The notes beneath the pieces were generated by a model, which worked only from the letters and a program-made list of their open reading frames with translations, was not told where the DNA came from and made no database searches. From JAEUOS01 sp964470865 (GTDB lineage: Bacteria; Pseudomonadota; Gammaproteobacteria; Burkholderiales; JAEUOS01), in contig CAYYFR010000156.1 in NCBI GenBank assembly GCA_964470865.1, forward strand, positions 1 through 13,847: 13,847 nt of DNA, written 5' to 3'. Both the position numbers and the translations under genes were made by a program. Positions 7,426 through 13,847 of the stretch are shown piece by piece; within the stretch, counting starts at the first letter, position 1; every line of letters starts with the position of its first letter.

Positions 7426-7462
7426 CGCCCGGGCACGCATCCAGTGAGCCCGGGCGACTTTT
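7426..7462 (+). terminator. Intra-operon terminator-like hairpin between dctP and dctQ
   Basis: CGCCCGGGC (7426-7434) pairs perfectly with GCCCGGGCG (7448-7456) over a 13-base loop and is followed by AC and TTTT (7459-7462). This is a GC-rich 9-bp stem with a short U-tract, suggesting a partial intrinsic terminator. Within a dctP-dctQM operon it would lower permease mRNA relative to the binding protein, or stabilise the upstream transcript. Pairing is seen; the effect is inferred. Confidence 0.55.
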
Positions 7463-7491
7463 GTGCTAGTCCATATCCCTGCGGGAGCGCC

Positions 7492-8073
7492 ATGCATCTC
7501 TTGTTACGCCTTGCCGACCTCATTGAGGCGATCCTCAAACGTGTGGCCGATACCGGCGCTTGGGCATTCATCGCCTGCATCGTGGTGATCGCCATCGACG
7601 TCGTCACCCGCAAGGCGGGCTTCCAGGTGCCGGGCCTGGGCTCGACCCGGCTGCAGGAGCTCGAGTGGCACTTGCACGGAGTGCTGTTTTGCTGCTGGCT
7701 GGGCTACACCTACGTCCGCAACGGGCACGTACGGATCGACGTCTTTACCGGCCACCTGCCGGCGCGCAAGAAGATCTGGTTCGAACTCGGTTGCTGCATC
7801 GTGTTCGCGCTGCCCTACCTCGTAGTGGCCTTGCCCTACGCACACGACTTTTTCATGACTTCCTTCTTGCAGGGCGAGTCATCCGAGGCACCCAACGGGC
7901 TTGCCTATCGATGGGTGATCAAGGGCTTCCTGTACCTGGCCTTCATCACCGTGATGCTGGCAGTGGTCGCTGTGATTGCGCGCTGCATCGTGGCCCTGTT
8001 CGGCAGCCCCGAAGAGGTTGCGCGAGCCTACACCCCGTTCGCCGGGGCGGCGCAATCGGAGGGACTGAAATGA
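7492..8073 (+). CDS. dctQ: TRAP transporter small membrane subunit
   Basis: DctQ is the small four-helix inner-membrane subunit that partners DctM. From the ATG at 7492 (preceded by GGGAG at 7483-7487) the protein has 193 residues and four hydrophobic segments at about 22-38, 60-75, 96-115 and 143-165. The family signature LQELEWHLHGVLF followed by GYTYVRNGHVRIDVF (71-85) is clear and is typical of the mannitol/chloroaromatic-type DctQ. A GTG start at 7444 would add 16 residues but reads through the second hairpin arm and lacks a ribosome binding site, so it was rejected. The polar C-terminal tail ends at the dctM junction. The stop overlaps the dctM ATG as ATGA, so the two subunits are probably translated in a coupled way. 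Confidence 0.92.
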   Translation: MHLLLRLADLIEAILKRVADTGAWAFIACIVVIAIDVVTRKAGFQVPGLGSTRLQELEWHLHGVLFCCWLGYTYVRNGHVRIDVFTGHLPARKKIWFELGCCIVFALPYLVVALPYAHDFFMTSFLQGESSEAPNGLAYRWVIKGFLYLAFITVMLAVVAVIARCIVALFGSPEEVARAYTPFAGAAQSEGLK

Positions 8074-9449
8074 GCTGGTTTATCGACCACCTGGCGGTGG
8101 TGATGTTCGTGGTGCTGGTGCTGATCATGTTCCTCGGTTATCCGGTGGCTTTCCTGCTGGGTGCGGTGGGCATCATGTTCGGCTTCCTGGGCATGGCTTT
8201 CGACGTGTTCAACATGAACCAGTTCGCCAACCTGCTGCCGCGGGTCTACGGCCAGGCGCTGCAAAACCCGGTGCTGGTGGCGATTCCGATGTTCGTATTC
8301 ATGGGCACGATGCTCGAAAAAAGCGGCATTGCCGAGACGCTCCTGCATATCCTGCAACTGATGTTGCGACGGGTGCCGGGCGGCCTGGCGATCGCGGTCA
8401 CCCTGTTGGGGACGGTGATGGCGGCGACCACCGGCATCGTCGGCGCCTCGGTCATCATGCTGACCTTGATCGCCTTGCCGATCATGCTCTCGAAGGGTTA
8501 CGACAAATCGCTGGCGGTGGGCACCATCGCCTCCGCCGGCACCCTGGGCATCCTGATTCCACCGTCGATCATGCTGGTGATCATGGGCGACCTGATGGGC
8601 ATACCGGTGGGAACGCTCTTCACCGGCGCGATCCTTCCCGGCCTTCTGATGAGCGGCTTGTACGTGATCTACATCCTGGTCTTGTGCATTCTCAAGCCCG
8701 GGGTTGCGCCGGCCATCACCGGCACCCTGGGCCCGGACGACGAGCGCCTCACCCCGGGCATGGTGTTGCGCGGATTTCTGCCGCCGACCGTTCTGATCAC
8801 CATGGTGCTGGGCTCGATCTTCGCCGGCTGGGCCACGCCGACGGAGGCCTCGGGCATCGGTGCCCTCGGCGCGATCCTGTTGTCGATGGCCAATCGTCGT
8901 TTCAGCATGAAGGTGCTGCGCGAGGTGATGACATCCTCGGCCATGACCAACGCGATGGTGTTTTTCATCGTCTTCGGCGCCACCCTGTTTTCCTACGTGT
9001 TCCGCGCGCTGGGCGGCGACGACGTGGTGCATGAACTGCTCATCGCCATGGGCATCGACACCGGCTGGGAGGTGATGACTTTCGTGATGATCCTGGTGTT
9101 CCTGATGGGCTTCTTTTTCGACTGGATCGAGATTTGCCTGATCGTCCTGCCGATTTTCGCCCCCATCGTGGGCAAGCTCGATTACGGCACCTTCATCCAG
9201 GGCAAGGAAGTGATCCTGGCCTGGTTCGCGATCCTGCTGGCGGTCAACATGCAGACCGCGTTCCTCACCCCGCCCTTCGGCTTTGCCTTGTTCTACATGA
9301 AGGGCACGGTGCCGCCGGGGGTCACGATGATGGATATTTACAAAGGCATCACGCCGTTTGTGCTCGTCCAGATGGTGGCGCTGGTGCTTTGCATGATCTT
9401 TCCGGATATCGTGCTGTACCTGCCGCGGCGTTACGGCTTCCTCGAATGA
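8070..9449 (+). CDS. dctM: TRAP transporter large membrane subunit
   Basis: DctM is the transport channel subunit, which uses an ion gradient (usually Na+ in characterised TRAP systems) rather than ATP. The 459-residue protein is hydrophobic almost throughout, with about 11-13 predicted membrane helices, normal for the family. Conserved features are FLGYPVAFLLG (21-31), NPVLVAIPMFVFMG (66-79), LGTVMAATTGIVGASVIML (113-131), SAGTLGILIPPSIMLVIMG (155-173) and GWATPTEASGIGALGA (253-268). The -PTEAS- loop and the GILIPPS re-entrant region are hallmarks of DctM and related DASS-like elevator transporters. The long insertion around 205-235 and the C-terminal DYGTFIQGKEVILAWFA fit the mannitol/chloroaromatic subtype (FcbT3-like). 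The ATG overlaps the dctQ stop. The gene ends 90 bp before the convergent dctR gene. Confidence 0.95.
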   Translation: MSWFIDHLAVVMFVVLVLIMFLGYPVAFLLGAVGIMFGFLGMAFDVFNMNQFANLLPRVYGQALQNPVLVAIPMFVFMGTMLEKSGIAETLLHILQLMLRRVPGGLAIAVTLLGTVMAATTGIVGASVIMLTLIALPIMLSKGYDKSLAVGTIASAGTLGILIPPSIMLVIMGDLMGIPVGTLFTGAILPGLLMSGLYVIYILVLCILKPGVAPAITGTLGPDDERLTPGMVLRGFLPPTVLITMVLGSIFAGWATPTEASGIGALGAILLSMANRRFSMKVLREVMTSSAMTNAMVFFIVFGATLFSYVFRALGGDDVVHELLIAMGIDTGWEVMTFVMILVFLMGFFFDWIEICLIVLPIFAPIVGKLDYGTFIQGKEVILAWFAILLAVNMQTAFLTPPFGFALFYMKGTVPPGVTMMDIYKGITPFVLVQMVALVLCMIFPDIVLYLPRRYGFLE

Positions 9450-9507
9450 ACGCGCCGGCTCGTGCGCCAAGGGCGCTGCGCGCCTGAAGGCCTGCGCCCG
9501 CCCAAGC

Positions 9508-9529
9508 CGGGGGCGGTCAAACGCCCCCG
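9508..9529. terminator. Hairpin between convergent dctM and dctR
   Basis: CGGGGGCG (9508-9515) and CGCCCCCG (9522-9529) form a perfect 8-bp GC stem with a GTCAAA loop, between the ends of two convergent genes. No U-tract is present on either strand, so it would be a weak or factor-assisted bidirectional terminator. A second stem, GGGCGC (9471-9476) with GCGCCC (9494-9499), lies just upstream. Confidence 0.5.
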
Positions 9530-9539
9530 CGCGTCGGGT

Positions 9540-10160
9540 TCAACGTGGCGCGGGGTCGCCTGCCGTCAGTACCGCCTGCACCAGCTCGGCCAGCGAGCGG
9601 ACGCACATTTTCTCCATCACCTTCGAGCGGTGCGCCTCGACGGTCTTGATGCTGATGTTCATGACGTCGGCGATGGTCTTGTTCATCTTCCCCTTGACCA
9701 CCAGATCGAGCACTTCGCGCTCGCGCGGCGACAACTTCGCCAGGCGCGCCGCCACCACCGACTGCGCGGCTACCTGGCCGGCGTTTTGTGCATCGAGTTC
9801 CAGCGCGCGCTCGATCACCGACATGAGCTTTTGCTCGTTGAACGGCTTTTCGATGAAATCAACCGCGCCGCGCTTGATCGCCTCGACCGCCATCGGCACA
9901 TCGCCGTGGCCTGTTACGAAGACCACGGGCGTGCTTACGCCGTTGCGTGTGAGTTGTTCATGCACCTCGATGCCGCTCATGCCCGGCATGCGGATGTCGA
10001 GAATCACGCAGGCCGGCGACAGGTGCTCCAGGCGCGCCAGAAAGTCCTCGCCGGTGGCATAGGTGCGCACGCTGTAGCGCTCGCCGTCGAGCAGCCAAAT
10101 AATCGAATCGCGGATGGCGTCGTCGTCGTCGACCACGTGTATCACGGGCTTGCTGCTCAT
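9540..10160 (-). CDS. dctR: Two-component response regulator, FixJ/DctR type (REC + LuxR HTH)
   Basis: This DNA-binding response regulator is phosphorylated by the adjacent sensor kinase. The 206-residue protein has an N-terminal receiver domain (about 4-120) with acidic pocket VVDDDD (9-14), phospho-acceptor Asp in CVILDIRMPGMSG (D55), switch Thr in VFVTGHGD (T83) and Lys in IEKPF (K105). A C-terminal LuxR/FixJ helix-turn-helix follows (about 143-186, LSPREREVLDLVVKGKMNKTIA). This is the FixJ/DctR layout, not the sigma-54 DctD layout, because no AAA+ domain is present. Two starts are possible. ATG 10160 has AAGGA about 10 bases upstream and gives the standard N-terminus. ATG 10187 overlaps the kinase stop (ATGA) and adds nine polar residues. 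It lies downstream of the kinase in one operon. Probable targets are the flanking TRAP operons (inference). Confidence 0.92.
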   Translation of the reverse strand: MSSKPVIHVVDDDDAIRDSIIWLLDGERYSVRTYATGEDFLARLEHLSPACVILDIRMPGMSGIEVHEQLTRNGVSTPVVFVTGHGDVPMAVEAIKRGAVDFIEKPFNEQKLMSVIERALELDAQNAGQVAAQSVVAARLAKLSPREREVLDLVVKGKMNKTIADVMNISIKTVEAHRSKVMEKMCVRSLAELVQAVLTAGDPAPR

Positions 10161-10183
10161 CGGGGTTCTGTCCTTCTGCGGTC

Positions 10184-12175
10184 TCATGAGTCCACTGCGG
10201 TCGGCATCAGCAGCAGCGGCAGGGTGAAGTGGAAAATACTGCCGCCATCCGGGTTGGCGGTGAACCACAGGCGGCCTTCGTGCAATTCGACGATCGAGCG
10301 GCAAATGTTGAGGCCCATGCCCATGCCGTTGTCCTTGGTGGTGAAAAAGGGCGAGAAAAGCTCGCCGGCGACTGTGTCCGGAATGCCGTGGCCGCGATCG
10401 ATGATGCGGATCTCGGCCTGCTCGCCGGCCCTGAGGGTCTGGATCAAAAGCTTGCGGTCGGCGCGCGGCGTGCGCTTCATGGCCTCGATGCCGTTCTTGA
10501 TCAGATTGAGCAGCAACTGCTCGATCATTACGCGGTCGGCGTTGACGAGCGGCAGTTCGGGCGCCAGATCCATGCGCAGGCGCGCTTGGGCCTTCTCGGC
10601 CTCGAACTCGATCAGTTCGGTGACTTCGATCACGATTTCGTTGATCGATGCCAGTTCGCGGCTCGGTTCGCGCCGCCGCAGGAATTCGCGCACCCGCTGC
10701 ACCACGCGACCGGCGCGTTCGGCCTGGGCCGCCGATTTCTCCAGCGCCGATACCAGTTCCTCTTTTTTCCAGTGATCCGATTTGAGCCGGCGCACCGCGC
10801 CCATGTTGTAGTTGGCGATCGCAGCCAGCGGCTGGTTGATCTCGTGTGCCAGGGTCGAGGCCATTTCACCCACGCTCATCAGGCGCGAAGTCAGCAGCAG
10901 CTTTTCCTGCTGCACGCGATTGCGTTCATCTGCGGCCTTGCGCTCGGTGATGTCCGAGATCATGGTCAGGCGTACCGGGCGGCCGTCGACCCAGCGCACC
11001 GCCCGCACCCGCAGCGCGTACCACAGGTTGCGTGCTTCGTCGCGCGCTTCAATCTTGTGCACGCCGGTGGGGTTGCCCTGCGCGTCGAGCAGGGTTTCGC
11101 GCGGAATCACCTCCGATGGCAGCGGCGCGAGCGCGGTTTCCAGTTGCGCCACACTGCTGCCCAGGCCGTGGCCGGGAAAAATCCGCGTGAAGCTTTCGTT
11201 GTAGAAGAGCAACTCGCGGGTGGTGAAGTCCGACACCACCACGCCGGCGTCGAGCGCGTCGAGCACGGTGACGAAGCGTTCATGCGAAGCCTTGAGCGCG
11301 CTGTCGGCCTGGGCCTGCAACTCGACCCGCCGCCTGAGCGACCAAAGGCTCCAGCCCAGCACCAGCGTGATCAGGAGGATGACGCCGGTCAGAACGGTGC
11401 TGCCCACCAGTGAGTCGGTCTTGTAGGAGGTGGCCGAAAGGTCGAGGTTGCGCCAGGGCAATGTCAGTGACACCGTCTGGGTCAGCATGTCGTAGGTTTC
11501 GCGCGCATCCTCGTGGCGAAACAATTCGCGGCCTTCGGCGTCGAGCAGCGACAGGCGATATTTCTGGGCGACCACCACCGGTACCAGGCGCTGCATCACC
11601 ATGCGTAGTGAAAGGGCGATGCTGACCGTGCCGAGAAAGCGACCCTGTTCGAACACCGGGCTGTGATATTCGATGTAGGGCTCGTCCTGGTAGTCGGTAT
11701 AGGGTTCGGTATAGGTCGAGCGGGCGGTGGCGCGCGTCAGGCGCTGCATGCGCTCACGCTCTTCCAGGCTCGGGCGCTCACGGTTCAGGGCAATCGCATC
11801 CTTCCACACCGGCACCGACCAGCCGGTCATGCCGTCCGCCGAGGCCCACACGACATTGCGGATTTCGGGGTTCAGCAGCAGGTAGCGTTGGGCCTGGTCC
11901 CTCAGCGTTGGCACCGGCTGGCCGGACCCCATCGCCCCTGCAAGGCGGTCGGCAAACTCCTGATGCGTAAGAATATTGCGCGTGATGGCCAGTTCCGCAT
12001 ACTGGGTATCGCGGCGCAGGTTGGTAATCTGGATTTCCGCCTCATGCCGATGCACGAACCACAGCAAGGCCGCGATGGCCGCGACGAACAGGGCTAAGGC
12101 CGCGAACGGCACCAGCCAGACCGACCCGCTGCCAGGGCGGGGCGTTTCGGAAGTCGCGTGGGGTATCGAGGGCAT
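10184..12175 (-). CDS. dctS: DctS/DctB-like sensor histidine kinase
   Basis: This inner-membrane sensor kinase probably phosphorylates the adjacent FixJ-type regulator. In its 663 residues the order is: TM1 (about 19-41); a periplasmic ligand-binding region of about 215 residues, double-PAS/Cache-like by position and size; TM2 (about 256-280); a cytoplasmic PAS domain (about 295-412, ending in the MISDITERKA motif); and a HisKA domain with phospho-His in TLAHEINQPLAAI (H444). The ATPase domain follows, with N-box LLLNLIKNGIEAM (N557), G1 DRGHG (593-597), F-box FSPFFTTK (607-614) and G2 GMGMGL (617-622). All catalytic boxes are intact. This layout matches DctS and DctB, which detect C4-dicarboxylates; the ligand here is unknown. 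The ATG has only a weak ribosome binding site. The stop overlaps an upstream ATG of dctR. dctP of the second TRAP system is divergent, 251 bp away. Confidence 0.93.
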   Translation of the reverse strand: MPSIPHATSETPRPGSGSVWLVPFAALALFVAAIAALLWFVHRHEAEIQITNLRRDTQYAELAITRNILTHQEFADRLAGAMGSGQPVPTLRDQAQRYLLLNPEIRNVVWASADGMTGWSVPVWKDAIALNRERPSLEERERMQRLTRATARSTYTEPYTDYQDEPYIEYHSPVFEQGRFLGTVSIALSLRMVMQRLVPVVVAQKYRLSLLDAEGRELFRHEDARETYDMLTQTVSLTLPWRNLDLSATSYKTDSLVGSTVLTGVILLITLVLGWSLWSLRRRVELQAQADSALKASHERFVTVLDALDAGVVVSDFTTRELLFYNESFTRIFPGHGLGSSVAQLETALAPLPSEVIPRETLLDAQGNPTGVHKIEARDEARNLWYALRVRAVRWVDGRPVRLTMISDITERKAADERNRVQQEKLLLTSRLMSVGEMASTLAHEINQPLAAIANYNMGAVRRLKSDHWKKEELVSALEKSAAQAERAGRVVQRVREFLRRREPSRELASINEIVIEVTELIEFEAEKAQARLRMDLAPELPLVNADRVMIEQLLLNLIKNGIEAMKRTPRADRKLLIQTLRAGEQAEIRIIDRGHGIPDTVAGELFSPFFTTKDNGMGMGLNICRSIVELHEGRLWFTANPDGGSIFHFTLPLLLMPTAVDS

Positions 12176-12426
12176 GTGGGTTGCGCGGCGGTGAAGTTTG
12201 AATCCTGACCGAACTCATTGGCGCGCGGCGCAAGACTGCAAGAACATCATAACGCGTGGCGGCTGTCAATCGGGAGTGGCCCGCAATTCGACGTGGCGGC
12301 AAGGGCGCTAAGGGTAAGCCCGATAGTCCTCTTCCGAACGCAGGAATATACTTTATGAGTTGTGCGGTGAATGTTGGTTCCGTGCATCAGTCCGCAAACC
12401 CGTAAATTCAATAACAGGAGGCAACA
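12176..12426. promoter_or_regulatory. Divergent promoter region between dctS and the second dctP
   Basis: This 251-bp gap must drive dctSR leftward and the second TRAP operon rightward. On the + strand TATACT (12347-12352) is a good -10, but no recognisable -35 lies 16-18 bp upstream, which fits an activator-dependent promoter. On the - strand TATGAT (12246-12251) is a good -10; a TTGACA (12264-12269) lies only 12 bp upstream of it, too close to be its -35. A 6-bp inverted repeat, ATCGGG/CCCGAT (12269-12274 and 12319-12324), brackets the centre. AGGAGG (12416-12421) is a near-consensus ribosome binding site for dctP. Binding of the local response regulator here is plausible but not shown. Confidence 0.4.
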
Positions 12427-13545
12427 ATGCAAACAACTACCCCAGCGCGCCGCAAGTTCCTTGCCGGCGCCAGCGCCACTGCGGCCGCCGGCGCCGCGAC
12501 GCTCGGTTTTCCGAGCATTGTCAAGGCGCAAGGCCCGATCACCATGAAGTGGCAATCAACCTGGCCGTCGAAGGACATTTTCCACGAATACGCTCAGGAC
12601 TTCGCCAAGAAGATCAACGACATGACCGGCGGCGACCTCAAGATCGAGGTGTTGCCGGCAGGTGCGGTGGTGCCGGCCTTCGGCCTGCTTGACGCGGTCA
12701 CCAAGGGCACGTTGGACGGCGGCCACGGTGTGCTGGTGTATCACTACGGCAAGCAAAATGCGCTGGCCTTGTGGGGCTCCGGCCCGGCCTACGGCATGGA
12801 TGCGCAGCAATTGCTGGCGTGGCACAAGTACGGCGGCGGCAAGGAGTTGCTGGCCAAGCTGTATGCCTCGATCGGCGCCAACGTGGTGTCGTTTCCCTAC
12901 GGCCCGATGTTTACCCAGCCGCTCGGCTGGTTCAAGAAGCCGGTCACCAAAACGGCCGACCTGAAGGGGCTGAAGTACCGCACGGTCGGCATTTCGATCG
13001 ATGTGTTCACTGCCATGGGCGTGGCAGTCAACGCGCTGCCTGGCGGCGAAATCGTGCCGGCCATGGATCGCGGGCTCCTCGATGCGGCGGAATTCAACAA
13101 CATGTCGTCGGACCGCCTGCTAGGGTTTCCCGACGTTTCCAAGACCTGCATGCTGCAAAGCTTCCATCAGAACGCCGAGCAGTTCGAGATCATGTTCAAC
13201 AAGACCAAGTTCGACGCGCTGCCGACGAAGATGAAGTCGATCATCGAGAACGGCGTCGAAGCGGCTTCGCAGGACTTGTACTGGAAGGCGATCGACCGCT
13301 ATTCCAAGGACTATGTCGAGTTGCAAACCAAGGACAAGGTGAAGTTCTACAAGACCCCGGATTCGATCCTGCAAGAGCAGTTGAAGGGCTACGACGCTGC
13401 GGTGGCCAAGCGCAAGGACAACGTCTTGTTCAACGAGATCCTCGACTCGCAGAAGAAGTTTGCCGAGCGCGTGGTCAAGTGGGATCTGGACAACAACGTC
13501 AACCGCCGCATGGCCTACAACCATTACTTCGGCAAGAAAGCTTGA
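12427..13545 (+). CDS. dctP: TRAP transporter periplasmic solute-binding protein (FcbT1/TakP-like), Tat-type signal
   Basis: This is a second TRAP receptor, 372 residues, and belongs to the same DctP family as the one at 6343. The N-terminus has a twin-arginine motif, ARRKFLAG (R8, R9), a mild Ala/Gly-rich core and a cleavage site after VKA (residue 34), so export by the Tat pathway in folded form is likely. Family landmarks are LLDAVTKGTLDGGHG (87-101), GWFKKPVTKTADLKGLKYR (167-185) with the conserved carboxylate-binding Arg R185, and GGEIVPAMDRGLLDAAEFNN (206-225). GWFKKP and the DAAEFNN site followed by LGFPDVSKT fit the COG4663-like group of 2-oxoacid, mannitol or chloroaromatic acid receptors; Tat signals are known in that group. 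The ligand is unknown. A near-perfect AGGAGG precedes the ATG. dctQ of the same system follows after a hairpin. Confidence 0.93.
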   Translation: MQTTTPARRKFLAGASATAAAGAATLGFPSIVKAQGPITMKWQSTWPSKDIFHEYAQDFAKKINDMTGGDLKIEVLPAGAVVPAFGLLDAVTKGTLDGGHGVLVYHYGKQNALALWGSGPAYGMDAQQLLAWHKYGGGKELLAKLYASIGANVVSFPYGPMFTQPLGWFKKPVTKTADLKGLKYRTVGISIDVFTAMGVAVNALPGGEIVPAMDRGLLDAAEFNNMSSDRLLGFPDVSKTCMLQSFHQNAEQFEIMFNKTKFDALPTKMKSIIENGVEAASQDLYWKAIDRYSKDYVELQTKDKVKFYKTPDSILQEQLKGYDAAVAKRKDNVLFNEILDSQKKFAERVVKWDLDNNVNRRMAYNHYFGKKA

Positions 13546-13574
13546 GCGGCGCGTTCGCGTTCTTCGTTGACTGA

Positions 13575-13601
13575 CAACACCCGGCAAGCTGCCGGGTGTT
13601 G
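13575..13601 (+). terminator. Strong hairpin between the second dctP and dctQ
   Basis: CAACACCCGGCA (13575-13586) pairs perfectly with TGCCGGGTGTTG (13590-13601), a 12-bp stem with a 3-base loop, 30 bases after the dctP stop. The following bases, CGCTTCT, contain no true U-tract, so mRNA stabilisation or partial termination are both possible. Its position mirrors the hairpins in the first TRAP operon. Confidence 0.6.
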
Positions 13602-13645
13602 CGCTTCTGGTCCTGGCAGGCGCCCCGGGCCGGCTTGGATTGGCA

Positions 13646-13847
13646 ATGCAAAAACTCTTGTTGTTCATCGACCGCGTCAGCACCTGGGTGGGCCAGGCGT
13701 TCTCGTGGATCATCGTGCTTTTGACCCTGCACGTGTCCTGGGAAGTGTTCTCGCGCTATGTGCTCGACAGCCCGCGCGCCTGGGCCTTTGATGCCATGAT
13801 CATGATGTACGGCACCCTGTTCATGATGGCCGGCGCCTACACCCTGT
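13646..13847 (+). CDS. dctQ: TRAP transporter small membrane subunit, 5' part (runs off window)
   Basis: An ATG at 13646 opens a frame that stays open to the window end, giving 67 residues. The translation begins MQKLLLFIDRVSTWVGQ, followed by a hydrophobic helix (about 18-32), then WEVFSRYVLDSPRAWAFD and MYGTLFMMAGAYTL. The FSRYV...P..WAFD element followed by a second helix is characteristic of DctQ subunits, in particular the type paired with FcbT1/TakP-like receptors. It sits 100 bp after dctP, past the hairpin, so it is the expected second gene of this operon; dctM should lie beyond the window. The ribosome binding site is weak (GGATTGG upstream). This frame differs from the first DctQ, so the two systems are separate modules rather than a recent tandem copy. 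Confidence 0.88.
   Translation, partial: MQKLLLFIDRVSTWVGQAFSWIIVLLTLHVSWEVFSRYVLDSPRAWAFDAMIMMYGTLFMMAGAYTL

Noticed and set aside
7444..7491. GTG start for the first dctQ
   Set aside because: It begins inside the terminator-like hairpin and lacks a ribosome binding site. ATG 7492 has GGGAG at proper spacing.
8028..9470. 480-codon - strand frame opposite dctM
   Set aside because: Mirror of a membrane protein gene: it translates to a stretch dominated by His, Gln, Asp and Glu, as expected from antisense of hydrophobic codons.
10161..10304. Extended 254-residue form of the response regulator
   Set aside because: The added residues are read from the end of the kinase gene in another frame and precede a complete receiver domain.
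9462..11413. Overlapping + strand frames of 437 and 394 codons opposite dctR and dctS
   Set aside because: They lie antisense to clearly conserved receiver, HTH and kinase domains and show no recognisable domain themselves.
1..13847. CRISPR arrays, tRNA/rRNA genes, insertion sequences, phage or toxin-antitoxin genes
   Set aside because: No spaced repeat series, tRNA-like cloverleaf, transposase/integrase motif or small paired toxin-antitoxin frames were seen on either strand.

Overview
The window is GC-rich chromosomal DNA that looks betaproteobacterial, probably Burkholderiales or a near relative. The main grounds are the gene order pheA-hisC-tyrA-aroA downstream of gyrA, fused AroQ-type PheA, class I AroA, and FcbT/TakP-like TRAP transporters next to a DctS/DctR-type two-component system. 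The taxonomic call is inference; no rRNA or species marker is present.

Left part (1-6130), all on the + strand: the 3' part of gyrA, then pheA (chorismate mutase/prephenate dehydratase), hisC (a PLP aminotransferase that probably serves Phe/Tyr synthesis here), tyrA (prephenate dehydrogenase) and aroA (EPSP synthase). Together these cover the last shared step before chorismate synthase and both branches to phenylpyruvate and hydroxyphenylpyruvate, plus a transaminase. hisC-tyrA-aroA are very tightly packed (7 bp gap, then a 1-base overlap). The pheA-hisC gap holds two hairpin candidates and a short tandem repeat. serC is absent between gyrA and pheA, and cmk-rpsA does not follow aroA. Both differ from the order I recall for many betaproteobacteria.

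Right part (6131-13847): a solute uptake locus. A complete TRAP transporter (dctP-dctQ-dctM, + strand) converges on a two-component pair, dctS-dctR (- strand). dctS is divergent from a second TRAP operon whose dctP is complete and whose dctQ runs off the window. Both DctP proteins look like the FcbT1/TakP branch (COG4663-like), which binds organic acids, 2-oxo acids or chloroaromatic acids; the substrates cannot be read from sequence. One DctP has a Sec signal peptide and the other a twin-arginine signal. In both modules a strong hairpin lies between dctP and dctQ, suggesting that the periplasmic receptor is made in excess of the membrane subunits. DctS/DctR is the obvious candidate regulator of one or both systems.

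I see no CRISPR array, tRNA, rRNA, transposase, integrase or phage gene, and no intergenic gap over 300 bp. I did not find convincing evidence of a wholly new system. The most interesting parts are the duplicated TRAP layout around one sensor pair, the paired dctP-dctQ hairpins, and the apparent breaks in the usual serC and aroA-cmk neighbourhoods.
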